Shown here in pieces: positions 14,604 through 22,688 of a stretch of 64,000 nucleotides of DNA. This stretch comes from Aminiphilus circumscriptus DSM 16581 (GTDB lineage Bacteria > Synergistota > Synergistia > Synergistales > Aminiphilaceae), in contig NZ_JAFY01000007.1 of the NCBI RefSeq assembly GCF_000526375.1, positions 434,001 to 498,000 on the forward strand, written 5' to 3'. Made by a program: the position numbers and the translations under genes. Every line of letters starts with the position of its first letter. The stretch's first letter is position 1. The notes beneath the pieces are model-generated. The model saw nothing but the letters and a program-made list of their open reading frames with translations, ran no database searches and was not told where the DNA came from.

Positions 14604-14671
14604 AACGCCAGACGGTCCATAAGTCCGCGAGCTCACCGGCCCTTGGGTCGGACCGCATGGTACCCTGACTC

Positions 14672-14760
14672 GTGCGGAGGCGCACGAGTCCCGAAGCGTC
14701 ACTGTGGCCGCAGCAACCGGAATGTCCGAATGGCTCCGGATGGTTGACAACCTCCGGTAG
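14672..14760 (+). pseudogene. Decayed duplicate of the rlmB 3' end
   Basis: These 89 bp align with rlmB 13219-13311. The blocks run from the region encoding MRGRTGSLN, through VAAAIGMFEWVRTVDD, to the stop. Here the readable versions are RRRT, then after a one-base shift VAAATGMSEWLRMVDN and a TAG. Identity by eye is roughly three quarters. The TTGACA of the tRNA-Val promoter lies inside this remnant, where rlmB has TTGACG. Confidence 0.8.
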
Positions 14761-14772
14761 GGCGGGTACAAT
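14744..14772 (+). promoter_or_regulatory. Sigma-70-type promoter of tRNA-Val
   Basis: A perfect TTGACA (14744-14749) and TACAAT (14767-14772) are separated by 17 bp. The tRNA starts 15 bp downstream. The -35 element is within the rlmB-like remnant. Confidence 0.88.
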
Positions 14773-14786
14773 TCCTTTGCGCTTGC

Positions 14787-14861
14787 GGGTGGTTAGTTCA
14801 GAGGAAGAACGCTTCCTTGACGCGGAAGAGGTCATAGGTTCGAGTCCTATACCACCCACCA
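14787..14861 (+). tRNA. tRNA-Val (GAC)
   Basis: A 75-nt tRNA with acceptor stem GGGTGGT/ACCACCC, anticodon stem CTTCC/GGAAG enclosing TTGACGC (anticodon GAC), TUC arm GGTTCGAGTCC and encoded CCA. It is a single-gene transcript with its own promoter and terminator. Confidence 0.95.
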
Positions 14862-14873
14862 TATGCAAGAAGT

Positions 14874-14920
14874 GACTCCTTCTTTCGCCTTTCGGCGCGG
14901 GGAAGGAGTCTTTGTTTTTT
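14874..14920 (+). terminator. Intrinsic terminator after tRNA-Val
   Basis: A 9-bp perfect stem GACTCCTTC / GAAGGAGTC is followed by TTTGTTTTTT. It starts 12 bp after the tRNA. Confidence 0.9.
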
Positions 14921-14936
14921 CTCCGGCTGGGCATGT

Positions 14937-15047
14937 CCGGCAACGTACTCTCCCGGCGGGGTGCCGCACGTTACGGCGGGAGTGCCTATGCTCTTTCGCG
15001 GTTCTTCCGCGCCGCGTGGTACATGCTGTGTGTCGTTTCCTCTGCCG
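14937..15047 (-). pseudogene. Degenerate 5S rRNA-like remnant
   Basis: Read on the minus strand, the last 50 nt resemble the 3' part of bacterial 5S rRNA, above all GGGAGAGTACGTTGCCGG, preceded by a hairpin CGGC-ACCCC-GCCG in the helix IV position. The 5' end CGGCA can pair with the terminal TGCCG, as in helix I, and the span (111 nt) is 5S-like. The 5' half and loop C (GCGGAAGAACC) match only weakly, and no promoter was found on this strand. It is probably a decayed copy rather than a working 5S gene. Confidence 0.45.
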
Positions 15048-15072
15048 TTTTTCGCTTTTTCGCGTTTTTCCC

Positions 15073-15101
15073 TTCGTCACGTCCCCGGAACGGACTATAA
15101 T
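15073..15101 (+). promoter_or_regulatory. Possible promoter of the acpS-nnr-tsa operon
   Basis: A perfect TATAAT at 15096-15101 has only a poor -35 match (TTCGTC, 15073-15078) at 17 bp. It would give a leader of about 310 nt before acpS. That leader has GC-rich inverted words but no riboswitch that I recognise. Confidence 0.4.
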
Positions 15102-15419
15102 GTGTGAGGAAAAGCACGAGGCCATCCTCCGACGGAGGCGCTCTCGACAGTGGGCGATGAAGCCGCGCAGCGGAGCCGGTCCACCGGTTTTTCCGTTTTT
15201 CCTTGGTGCGCCCGGCGCGTCCGGAATGTCCGGTGCGTTCGGGCGGTACTGGGTGGCTGGTTCCGGGCCTGGGTCCGAAGTCGTGTTCGATATGGTTTGC
15301 TTTGCGTGTCTTTCGGCTGCGATTCAGCCTCCTCCGGTTTCTCTTCGGAACAGAAGAAGACGGCGGGACGGAGGCAGTCGGCCGTCCGGCGGAAGAGGGG
15401 CGGAAGGGGTAGCAATGCG

Positions 15420-15785
15420 ATGATCAGAGGAATCGGAGTGGACCTGTGCGGCGTGTCGCGCCTGCGTCGCTCCATGGAGAATCCGCGGTTTCTTGAGAAG
15501 GTCTTCTCGGAGGAGGAGATCCGCTATGCCATGGAGCGCAGCGACCCCGCGAAACACCTCGCCGCGGCCTTCGCGGCGAAGGAGTCCTTCGCCAAGGCCG
15601 GAGGATGGGGCCTTGCCGCGACGGGGCTCCGCAACGTGCGTCTCCGGCGGACCGACACCGGCCCCGTGCTCCTGCTCACCCCTCCTGCGCAGGATCTGCT
15701 CGCCCGCATCGGCGCCGACAGGTGCTGGGTGAGCGTCAGCCACGACGGAGACTACGCGGTGGCCATGGTGGTGTTGGAAGGATAG
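15420..15785 (+). CDS. acpS: Holo-[acyl-carrier-protein] synthase
   Basis: Transfers 4'-phosphopantetheine from CoA to the serine of acyl carrier protein. The N-terminal metal/CoA motif GIGVDLCGVSRLRR and the AAFAAKESFAKA motif are present, with the C-terminal VSVSHDGDYAVAMVV. At 121 residues it is normal size. The frame is open back to 15150, but conservation begins at the ATG at 15420, with AAGGGG upstream. It heads a cluster with nnrDE, tsaE and tsaB, a common bacterial order. Confidence 0.93.
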   Translation: MIRGIGVDLCGVSRLRRSMENPRFLEKVFSEEEIRYAMERSDPAKHLAAAFAAKESFAKAGGWGLAATGLRNVRLRRTDTGPVLLLTPPAQDLLARIGADRCWVSVSHDGDYAVAMVVLEG

Positions 15786-16001
15786 AAGGAGAACAAGGGG
15801 GAGGAGTGTCGGTGCGGCTTTCCGTCCCGGGATCGGCCCCACAGCCCGACTTTTGAGCGGCATTGGCGCGGAATTTTCACACCAGAGTGCTTGGTTCACC
15901 CCTACGTTGGCGTTCTCGTGGTGTTTTTCGCCCCGGTGGCGGTGTTCTCCACATTGGTTTGTTTCCGTGGCGTCACCAGGTTCTTTGCGAGAGAGGAGCG
16001 G

Positions 16002-17753
16002 ATGTCCATGATGCCTCTGTTTTCCTCCCGGGCCATCCGGGAGGCGGATCTCCGGGCCTCGGAGGAGTACGGCCTTGCCGGAATGGTGCTCATGGAGAAT
16101 GCCGGAGCCGGGGCGTACCGGTTTCTCCGGGAGCGCTTTCCCAGGGCGCGGCGCCTGGTGGTCCTCGCCGGGGCGGGAAACAACGGCGGGGACGGTTTTG
16201 TCCTCGCACGTCACGCCCTTCTGGATGGCCTTTCCTGCCGGGTCTTCCTCGTCGCGGACCCTGAAAACTACCGGGGAGACGCACGGAGCAACCTCGATGC
16301 GCTTCGCCTGCTCGGGGGGGATCTCCGCTGCGCCGCAGCCTGTTCGGACGCGCATCTCCTGGAGGAGCTGTCCCGGGCGGACGTGCTCGTGGACGCTCTT
16401 CTCGGAACGGGAAGCACCGGCGCTCCCCGGGGACAGGCGGCCCGGCTCGTCGCTCTCGCCGGGACCAGTGCCGTCCCGGTCTTCGCCCTCGACCTACCCA
16501 GCGGCATTGATGCTGACACGGGAGCGGCCCACGAACCCCACGTCTCCGCCGTGGCGACTGCCACCTTTCTCGCCCCCAAGCGGGGGCTCTTCATCTTTCC
16601 CGGAGCGGATGCCGCGGGAGAGGTGCGGGTGATTCCCATCGGCGTTCCCCCGGCGGCGGTGCTGCCCCGGGGGACCGACGCGGTCCTCTTCGACGCAGAG
16701 GATGTGCGACGGTTCTTTCCCTTTCGTCGGAGGGACACCCACAAGGGGAGGCAGGGGACGGTGCTCGTTCTGGGCGGTTCGGCGAACTATTCCGGCGCGC
16801 CCCTGCTCGCCGCTTTGGGAGCACTGCGCTCCGGGTCGGGACTCGTTGTCCTCGTCGTACCCGAGGCCATCGCGGACCGCTGCGCCGCGGCCCTTCCCGA
16901 GGCGGTGCTCGAACCGGTTCCGGGAACGCGGCACGGCCCGGGGACCTTTGCGGTGCTGGAGAACTGGAAATCCCGGGCGGAGGTGCTCCTGGCCGGCCCC
17001 GGGCTCGGAAGAGATCCCGAAACCCTGGCTTGCGTGCGGAAGCTCTGGCGCACCTGGACCACCCCGGTGGTGTTCGACGCGGACGCCCTCTTCGCCCTGG
17101 CGGATCCCTCCGGAGGCATTCCTTTTCGGGCTGACGCCGTCGTGACCCCCCACGAGGGAGAGTGCGCCCGTCTACTCGGCCTTCGGAGCACCGACGTGGC
17201 CGCCGCCCGCCTCGATGCGGTCCGTCGTCTCGGAGAAGCCCTGGGGTGTGCGGTGCTCAAGGGGCCACACACGCTAGTCCATTTGCCGGATATACCGAAT
17301 ATCCTCGGCGTTCCGGGCATGTCCGATCTTCCAGCGGCCTCCGAAACGCGGGAGACGCCGACGCCCGGCACATCGGACGTGCCGCCGATGCCGGAAATCT
17401 CCGCCGCGGCGGGTGCGCGGAGAGCGAACACGCTCCAGGTGCCCGGTGCGCCGGGAACGACCCTCGTCATCGCTGCGGGCTCGCCTGGCCTTGCTGTTCC
17501 AGGCTCTGGGGACGTGCTTGGGGGCGTTCTCGCGGGGCTGCTGGCCCGGGGGCTTGCGCCGGGAGACGCTGCGGGAGTGGCCTGCTGGCTTCACGGCGCC
17601 GCGGGGGAGCGCCTGGCGGCGGAACGGGGCGAGGAAGGGCTTCTCGCCTCGGAGATCGCGGAGGCTCTTCCCGGTGTCATTGAGGAGGTACGCCATGGAA
17701 AGACTGGAAAAAGAGCGACAAAAGAAGCGGAAACACCGTGTAGACTGGGATGA
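16002..17753 (+). CDS. nnrDE: Bifunctional NAD(P)H-hydrate epimerase / ADP-dependent dehydratase
   Basis: Repairs damaged NADHX/NADPHX. The N-terminal YjeF-type epimerase domain has VLMENAGAGAYRF, GAGNNGGDGFVLARH and FALDLPSGIDADTG. The C-terminal ribokinase-like dehydratase domain (from about residue 240) has HKGRQGTVLVLGGS, VVTPHEGECARLLG and the PGSGDVLGGVLAGLLA motif. The start at ATG 16002 follows GAGAGGAG; the frame extends upstream to 15891 without conservation. An unusual Pro/Ala/Ser/Thr-rich insert occupies about residues 427-486, inside the dehydratase domain before the active-site loop. Confidence 0.92.
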   Translation: MSMMPLFSSRAIREADLRASEEYGLAGMVLMENAGAGAYRFLRERFPRARRLVVLAGAGNNGGDGFVLARHALLDGLSCRVFLVADPENYRGDARSNLDALRLLGGDLRCAAACSDAHLLEELSRADVLVDALLGTGSTGAPRGQAARLVALAGTSAVPVFALDLPSGIDADTGAAHEPHVSAVATATFLAPKRGLFIFPGADAAGEVRVIPIGVPPAAVLPRGTDAVLFDAEDVRRFFPFRRRDTHKGRQGTVLVLGGSANYSGAPLLAALGALRSGSGLVVLVVPEAIADRCAAALPEAVLEPVPGTRHGPGTFAVLENWKSRAEVLLAGPGLGRDPETLACVRKLWRTWTTPVVFDADALFALADPSGGIPFRADAVVTPHEGECARLLGLRSTDVAAARLDAVRRLGEALGCAVLKGPHTLVHLPDIPNILGVPGMSDLPAASETRETPTPGTSDVPPMPEISAAAGARRANTLQVPGAPGTTLVIAAGSPGLAVPGSGDVLGGVLAGLLARGLAPGDAAGVACWLHGAAGERLAAERGEEGLLASEIAEALPGVIEEVRHGKTGKRATKEAETPCRLG

Positions 17754-17955
17754 GGAGGAGCGCCTCACTGAACGGAGCCGGATTCGGGGGCTCAAGTGGC
17801 ATCTCGTGACCTTTTCCGCGGTGCTCCTCTTCCTTCTCATGATAAAGATACAGCACCGCGAATGGCCCCTCGGACCGTCGTTCCTTGTTCTCGGGGGACT
17901 CGCCTCGGGGACGCTTCTCATGATTTTGCTGGCTGGGAGGAAAAACAAAAAGTGA
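17695..17955 (+). CDS. Small two-helix membrane protein of unknown function
   Basis: An 86-residue protein that I do not recognise. It has a highly charged N-terminus (rich in Lys, Arg and Glu, residues 1-32) and two hydrophobic segments at about 36-53 and 62-82, ending in GRKNKK. A strong GAGGAGG lies just before the ATG. Its start overlaps the end of nnrDE by 59 bp, and its stop overlaps the tsaE GTG start (GTGA). The arrangement argues that it is a real, coupled gene of the operon. Confidence 0.7.
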   Translation: MERLEKERQKKRKHRVDWDEEERLTERSRIRGLKWHLVTFSAVLLFLLMIKIQHREWPLGPSFLVLGGLASGTLLMILLAGRKNKK

Positions 17956-18644
17956 CGCGAAACATCATGCCCCAAGGCGCGCAACTATCCCGGGAGGGCC
18001 TCTGCTCCGGGGGGGGCGTTTCGTCCTACTCTGGAGACACCTCCTCCGTTGATTCCTTTCTTTTTGTCGCCGCATCTCCCGAGGAGACGGCGCGTCTCGC
18101 CCGGGCCTGCGCCGCCCGGAGCTTTCCGGGGCTCGTCATTCTCCTCGAGGGCGACCTCGGCGCGGGGAAAACCCAGTTCGTGCGCTTCTTCGCGGAGCAC
18201 TTCGGCAGGCGCGGCGTGCGAAGTCCCTCCTTCACCTTGGTGAACGAATACAAAGGAGACCCCCTCCTCGTGCACGCCGATCTCTACCGCATTTCCTCCG
18301 GCGATCCGGTCCTCCGCGACCTGGAGGAGGCGCTTCGGGCCGGGGCCATTCTTCTGGTGGAATGGGCGGACCGCTGGACGGACGTTGCCGGAGAGGAGCA
18401 GTGGCGCCTCGTCTTTGCCTTCGACGAGGGCGAAGAGGGAGGGGGAGGAACCAAGTCTTTTCCCGCGCGGCGGCGCATCCACTGTACAGCTCTGGGAGAG
18501 CGGGCCCGGCGGAGCCTCGGAGCGGTAAAAGAGGACATGGACCTTTCCGGCACGAACGGCCCGGGTGCGACCCTCTTCGGCACGAACGCCGGAACGAACA
18601 ACGCGGGTGGAGCACGGCCCGGAGAAGGAGGCGAAACGCCATGA
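17952..18644 (+). CDS. tsaE: tRNA t6A biosynthesis ATPase TsaE with C-terminal extension
   Basis: Works with TsaB and TsaD in making N6-threonylcarbamoyladenosine at tRNA position 37. Walker A is LLEGDLGAGKTQFVR, followed by SPSFTLVNEYKG and HADLYRI, all typical of the family. The core ends near residue 160, as in normal TsaE (about 150). About 70 further residues are Gly/Asn/Ala-rich low complexity. The GTG start overlaps the upstream stop; ATG 17967 is an alternative. The stop overlaps the tsaB start (ATGA). Confidence 0.9.
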   Translation: MTRNIMPQGAQLSREGLCSGGGVSSYSGDTSSVDSFLFVAASPEETARLARACAARSFPGLVILLEGDLGAGKTQFVRFFAEHFGRRGVRSPSFTLVNEYKGDPLLVHADLYRISSGDPVLRDLEEALRAGAILLVEWADRWTDVAGEEQWRLVFAFDEGEEGGGGTKSFPARRRIHCTALGERARRSLGAVKEDMDLSGTNGPGATLFGTNAGTNNAGGARPGEGGETP

Positions 18645-19372
18645 GCCTGGTTCTGGGCATCGACTGCTGCACAAGGTGGACGAGCGTCGGTTGCTGTGAA
18701 GACGGAGCCCCTCTGGGGGACATCTCTCTCGATCTGGGGCGGCGCCAATCCGCCCTGTTGCCCTTTCTCGTGGAACAGCTCCTCCGGAATGTGGAGGCTA
18801 CCCTCTCCGACGTGGATCTTATCGCCGTGACCACCGGACCTGGGGCTTTTACGGGTGCGCGCGTGGGCGTCGCTTACGCATCGGCCCTCGCGGAGGGGCT
18901 GGGTGTTCGGATCGCCCCCATGTCCACCCTGAAGGTCCTGGCCATGGCGTTCCCCGTGCCGGAGTTCCTCGTGGTACCCTACCTGCGGGCCCGGAAGGGG
19001 CAGTACTACCTCGCCGCCTACCGTTTCGCCGCCGTTTCTCCGGGCGACGCCGCGTTGCCGAATGCCGTCGTACCTCCGGGTGCGCCGGGCGCACCGAACG
19101 TTCCGGCTCTTCCGGCGGAGTCGGTGCTGGAGCCCACGGTCCTCGCCGAAGAGGAGGTCGCCCGCTTCCTGGCGGAGCACGCTTGCCGAAAGATGCTCGT
19201 CGGTGTAGGAATGGAGCACCTCGCCGCCGCCCTGGGGCCGGAGATCTCCCTGCTGTCCGCAACGGTCCTTCCGGGCAGCACCGTGGCCCTTCTCGGCGAG
19301 TTTTCCGGAGAGAAGTCCCTCGCACCACAGGAGGTCCGCCTGGACTATCTCCGGGGTGCGGACATCGGCTGA
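18641..19372 (+). CDS. tsaB: tRNA t6A biosynthesis protein TsaB
   Basis: Inactive TsaD paralogue that scaffolds the TsaB-TsaD-TsaE complex. The N-terminal ASKHA-type fold begins LGIDCCTRWTSVGCCEDG, and the hallmark VTTGPGAFTGARVGVAYA is near residues 70-87. Length is 243. A Pro/Ala-rich insert at about 130-163 (around VVPPGAPGAPNVPALPAES) separates the two halves. The ATG overlaps the tsaE stop by 4 bp. It is the last gene of the acpS operon as seen here. Confidence 0.92.
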   Translation: MSLVLGIDCCTRWTSVGCCEDGAPLGDISLDLGRRQSALLPFLVEQLLRNVEATLSDVDLIAVTTGPGAFTGARVGVAYASALAEGLGVRIAPMSTLKVLAMAFPVPEFLVVPYLRARKGQYYLAAYRFAAVSPGDAALPNAVVPPGAPGAPNVPALPAESVLEPTVLAEEEVARFLAEHACRKMLVGVGMEHLAAALGPEISLLSATVLPGSTVALLGEFSGEKSLAPQEVRLDYLRGADIG

Positions 19373-20032
19373 GGACATGCGGGCATCTCCGGAGCCTGCT
19401 TCGATCGATCCTGTTTCTCTTCCGCAAGGGATTTCCGGCAATGGGAACATCGAAAGGGGTGCCATCGGGCAGCGATGTTCCCCATGGTTGGACGCGGAGT
19501 CCTCGTTTTTTCAGGTAACGTCGGGCGGCATCGTTTCTCTTCAGCGAGAATTTCCGGTGCATGCAATGGGAACACCGGAAGGGGTGCCATCGGGCATCGA
19601 TATTCTCTTTTCGCAAGGATTTTTGAGAATCGTCGTTTCTTTCGCAAGAATTTTCGCCGCCTTCTCCGGAACTCCGGAAGGGCTTTCCGGAAATCCTGCA
19701 CAGTGCAGTGCCGGAGGGGTTTCAAAGAACCTCCCAATGTAATTGGGAGATTTTCGCGGTCCCTCCGGATAACTTTCCCTGTTCCGCCGGAATTTTTCGG
19801 GATTTTCGCAGGTTCTTCACGGGGCTTTCCCGACTCTGCGGAAAGTTCCGCCGCCGCCCGCAGTATTGGCGGCATTGTCGCGACATCTTCGCCATTTTGG
19901 GGAGTGGATTTACACTTCAAACGCAACAAGGGCTAAGGAACAGTCCCCCAAGAAAAAAACAGGGAGGCCCATGGCAAGCCCTTCGCTAAGATGGAGTCAC
20001 CATAACAGCCAACTAGCGGGGAGGAACCGGCC
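19373..20032. other. Repeat-rich gene-free stretch
   Basis: No credible gene is present. A direct repeat of about 43 bp, beginning GCAATGGGAACA and containing GGGGTGCCATCGGGCA, occurs at 19438-19480 and 19563-19605. A perfect hairpin, CTCCCAAT-GTA-ATTGGGAG, is at 19731-19749, and many TTCCGG words are present. The last 100 bp probably belong to the left end of the IS30-type remnant that follows. Confidence 0.55.
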
Positions 20033-20185
20033 ATGAGCCACCACCATCTTGCCAGAGACGAGCGCGAGATCATCGTCATCGGCCTGCGAATCGGAGTATC
20101 CCAGCAGGAGATCGCTTTCCGGATCGGGCGTTCCAGGAGCACCATCCGCCGGGAGATTCCGCGCTCCAGCGCCGCATTGTCGTGA
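20033..20185 (+). pseudogene. Truncated IS30-family transposase (N-terminus only)
   Basis: A 50-codon frame starting MSHHHLARDEREIIVIGL. It continues with a helix-turn-helix segment, GVSQQEIAFRIGRSRSTIRREI, the typical N-terminal DNA-binding part of IS30-family transposases, then stops. Full-length family members exceed 300 residues, and no catalytic region follows. GGGGAGG precedes the ATG. A MITE begins 12 bp after the stop. Confidence 0.75.
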
Positions 20186-20197
20186 GGATTTTCATAA

Positions 20198-20297
20198 GGA
20201 AGCTCTGAAGAAAGACCTTTCGCTTTCCTTTGACTCGGGTCGCGTCAGGCTCTGCGAGGCGCCCTGTGGGGCTGGCGTAGCCCTATTCAGAGATTCC
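20198..20297 (+). mobile_element. MITE copy 1 (IS5-type ends)
   Basis: A 100-bp element with ends GGAAGCTCTGAAGAAAG and (right, inward) GGAATCTCTGAATAGGG, flanked by ATAA on both sides (20194-20197 and 20298-20301). Its core is shared with copies at 30010 (same orientation) and 33752 (opposite). The ends match the IS5-type element at 306-1541. It carries no gene. Confidence 0.85.
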
Positions 20298-20732
20298 ATA
20301 AGTTTTCCACAGCACCTTAGCACCTTCCCGATCTTGCGGGAATTTTCGCGGTTCTCAAGAAAACTTCTCCAGTGCCTCTGCGACTCCTCTCCGGTTGCGG
20401 TACGGTTCCGCGGAGAATTTTCGTGAGATGTCCCCGCTTTTGCAAGTATGTTTGCGAAACATCTCGCTTTCGTGGTGATTTCCGGAGCTCCCCTCTCCGA
20501 CGGAGCCGAAAGGGGAGAAAAGGAAGGAAAATGGATCTGGCATATCTCTGATATATACGGTATACTTTACTCTGTACATCAGATTGAATTCAGCAGTGGG
20601 TGTCCCTGTGGATTCGGAAAGGTTTTTTGCGACTGTTCTGAATTTGGTCCCATTCCAAGGAGGTGACCGGAGAGTTTCGAGAACGCGGTCATTGTGGGGA
20701 AGATATCATATACTTTTTGGGGAGGGGTGGCA
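20298..20732. other. Upstream region of the amino-acid dehydrogenase operon
   Basis: No gene is supported in this 435-bp stretch. Candidate -10 words are TATACT at 20561-20566 and TATACT at 20709-20714, each without a good -35 box. An AAGGAGGTGA word at about 20657 looks like a strong ribosome binding site but is not followed by a start codon at a usable distance. Confidence 0.4.
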
Positions 20733-21074
20733 ATGGCAATGCGACTCATCCAGGAACATCCCATACTCGATTTCGAGCATGGGAAGAAGAAGAAAGTGCG
20801 TTTCACCTTCGACGGCAGCGAGATGGAAGGCTTCGAAGGAGAACCCATCGCCATGGCGCTTCACGCCGGAGGCGTGCGGATCTACCGTGAGACGCCGGAG
20901 ATGAAGCGTCCCCGGGGATTCTTCTGCGCCATCGGCAAATGCTCGTCCTGCTTCATGGTCGTGGACGGAGTTCCGAACGTGCGGACCTGCATCATCCCCC
21001 TTCGCGAGGGCATGAGCGTCGAAACCCAGCGCGGCCGCGGCGAAGTGCGCAGCGAAGAGGAAAGGAGGGTTTGA
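20733..21074 (+). CDS. (2Fe-2S)-binding subunit of an amino-acid/amine dehydrogenase
   Basis: A 113-residue ferredoxin-fold protein like the small subunit of heterotetrameric sarcosine oxidase-type and HcnA-type dehydrogenases. FFCAIGKCSSCFMVVDGVPN, followed by RTC, gives the cysteine pattern for one 2Fe-2S cluster. The segment GEPIAMALHAGGVRIYRE is typical of the family. The ATG at 20733 follows GGGGAGGGG by 5 bp. It is first of five tightly spaced genes and probably passes electrons from the flavoprotein subunits. Confidence 0.85.
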   Translation: MAMRLIQEHPILDFEHGKKKKVRFTFDGSEMEGFEGEPIAMALHAGGVRIYRETPEMKRPRGFFCAIGKCSSCFMVVDGVPNVRTCIIPLREGMSVETQRGRGEVRSEEERRV

Positions 21075-21076
21075 GC

Positions 21077-22177
21077 GTGCGGACCACGGAAATCCTCGTC
21101 ATCGGAGGCGGCCCCGCCGGCCTCTCCGCCGCCATCGAAGCCGCCACCCTCGGAGCGCAGGTCACCGTCGTCGACAGCGACTTGAAGCTCGGAGGCCAGC
21201 TCATCAAACAGACCCATAAATTCTTCGGTTCCAAGGACGAATACGCCGGAACCCGCGGGTACAAGATCGCCGACATCCTCTTCGACGACCTCAGGAAAAA
21301 CGCCGACCGCATCGAAATCCTCTCCGACTGCACCGCCACCGGCTACTACCCCGAGGACGGCATCGTCACCTGCATGATCGGAGAAGAGAAATACTTCCGG
21401 ATACGGCCCAAGAAAATCGTCGTCGCCACCGGAGCCCAGGAACGGCTCATCCCCTTCCCCGGCAACGACCTTCCCGGCGTCTACGGAGCCGGAGCCGTCC
21501 AGACCCTCATGAACGTCTACGGCGTCACCCCCGGCGACCGCGTCCTCATGGTCGGAGCCGGCAACATCGGCCTCATCGTCAGTTACCAGCTCCTTCAGGC
21601 CGGAGTCCAGGTGTGCGGCGTCGTCGAATTCATGCCCAAAGTCGGCGGATACTGGGTCCACGCCGCCAAGATCCGCCGTCTCGGCGTGCCCATCTACCTC
21701 CAGCACACCATCGTCGAAGCCCTCGGTGAACGCACCGTCACCGGCGCCATCATCGAGAACCTCGCCCCCGACTGCACCCCCGGCGGCAAACGCACCACCA
21801 TCGACTGCGACATCATCTGCATGGCCGTCGGGCTCGCCCCCACCTGCGAACTCCTGTGGCAGGCCGGATGCGCCATGAAATTCATTCCCCAGCTCTGCGG
21901 ACACGTCGCCCTTCGCGACCCCTCCATGCGGACCAGCCATCCCGACATCTGGATAGCCGGAGACGCCGCAGGAATCGAAGAAGCCTCCTCCGCCATGGTC
22001 GAAGGCCGCATCGCCGGACTCGGCGCAGCCGGAGCCTGCGGACACGGCACCCCCGAAGAACGCAAAGAGCGGTTTGCCCACTACAGCGAACGCCTTGCCG
22101 ACCTCCGCGCCGGAGAAGTCGGCGAAAAGATCCGCATCGGCGTCAGCGCCGCCGGCGTCCAGAAATGGGAGGAATAG
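21077..22177 (+). CDS. FAD/NAD(P)-dependent oxidoreductase subunit (alpha-type) of amino-acid dehydrogenase
   Basis: A 366-residue flavoprotein with two dinucleotide-binding folds. FAD motif EILVIGGGPAGLSAAIEAA is near residue 5 and a second GxGxxG, VLMVGAGNIGLIVSYQLL, near residue 155. VVATGAQERLIPFPGNDLPGV and IWIAGDAAGIEEA are typical of HcnB/SoxA-N and the alpha subunit of dye-linked L-proline dehydrogenase. The start was chosen as GTG 21077, seven bases after AAAGGAGGG. Unlike many homologues, the 2Fe-2S domain is a separate upstream gene. Confidence 0.85.
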   Translation: MRTTEILVIGGGPAGLSAAIEAATLGAQVTVVDSDLKLGGQLIKQTHKFFGSKDEYAGTRGYKIADILFDDLRKNADRIEILSDCTATGYYPEDGIVTCMIGEEKYFRIRPKKIVVATGAQERLIPFPGNDLPGVYGAGAVQTLMNVYGVTPGDRVLMVGAGNIGLIVSYQLLQAGVQVCGVVEFMPKVGGYWVHAAKIRRLGVPIYLQHTIVEALGERTVTGAIIENLAPDCTPGGKRTTIDCDIICMAVGLAPTCELLWQAGCAMKFIPQLCGHVALRDPSMRTSHPDIWIAGDAAGIEEASSAMVEGRIAGLGAAGACGHGTPEERKERFAHYSERLADLRAGEVGEKIRIGVSAAGVQKWEE

Positions 22178-22181
22178 CCCC

Positions 22182-22685
22182 ATGACCGACAACGAGAAGA
22201 CCTTCAACAGCGGCATCCTCACCGGAGAGCGCCCCGGCGCCGTCCTTCCCCCCAAAGAGCTTTGGGAGACCAAGAAGAACGGCCTCGTCCTCATCGAGTG
22301 CCCCCAGCGCATCCCGTGCAACCCCTGCGCCACCAGCTGCCCCACCGGCGCAGTCATCCCCTTCGAGGACATCAACGACACCCCCCGGATCGACTACAGC
22401 AAATGCACCGGCTGCGCCCTGTGCGTCGCCAAGTGCCCCGGCCTCGCCTGCTTCGTCGCGGACCTTACCTGGGGAGAGAAGGAAGCCCTGTTGAAACTCC
22501 CCTACGAAATGCTTCCCGTCCCCGAGAAAGGGCAGACCGTCGCGTGTCTGAACCGCCAGGGCGACGAAGTGCACCGCACCCAGGTCGTGAACGTCACCCA
22601 GCCGTGGAAGGACAGGACCTACGTCGTCTCCGTGGCCGTACCGAGAGAACTCGTCTCGGAAGTCCGGGCCGTGAAGGTGGTGTGA
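22182..22685 (+). CDS. 4Fe-4S ferredoxin-type subunit of the dehydrogenase operon
   Basis: A 167-residue iron-sulfur protein. Cysteines in ECPQRIPCNPCATSCPTGA and CTGCALCVAKCPG give two cluster-binding sets. The remainder is a beta-rich tail. Four bases separate it from the alpha-type gene. It corresponds in position to the ferredoxin-like gene (F) of the archaeal pdhAFXB cluster, and is predicted to wire the flavoproteins to a soluble carrier. Confidence 0.82.
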   Translation: MTDNEKTFNSGILTGERPGAVLPPKELWETKKNGLVLIECPQRIPCNPCATSCPTGAVIPFEDINDTPRIDYSKCTGCALCVAKCPGLACFVADLTWGEKEALLKLPYEMLPVPEKGQTVACLNRQGDEVHRTQVVNVTQPWKDRTYVVSVAVPRELVSEVRAVKVV

Positions 22686-22688
22686 GAC

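Noticed and set aside
15102-15419. Structured leader RNA or riboswitch ahead of acpS
   Set aside because: The roughly 310-nt leader is GC-rich with possible hairpins, but no known riboswitch core could be recognised.
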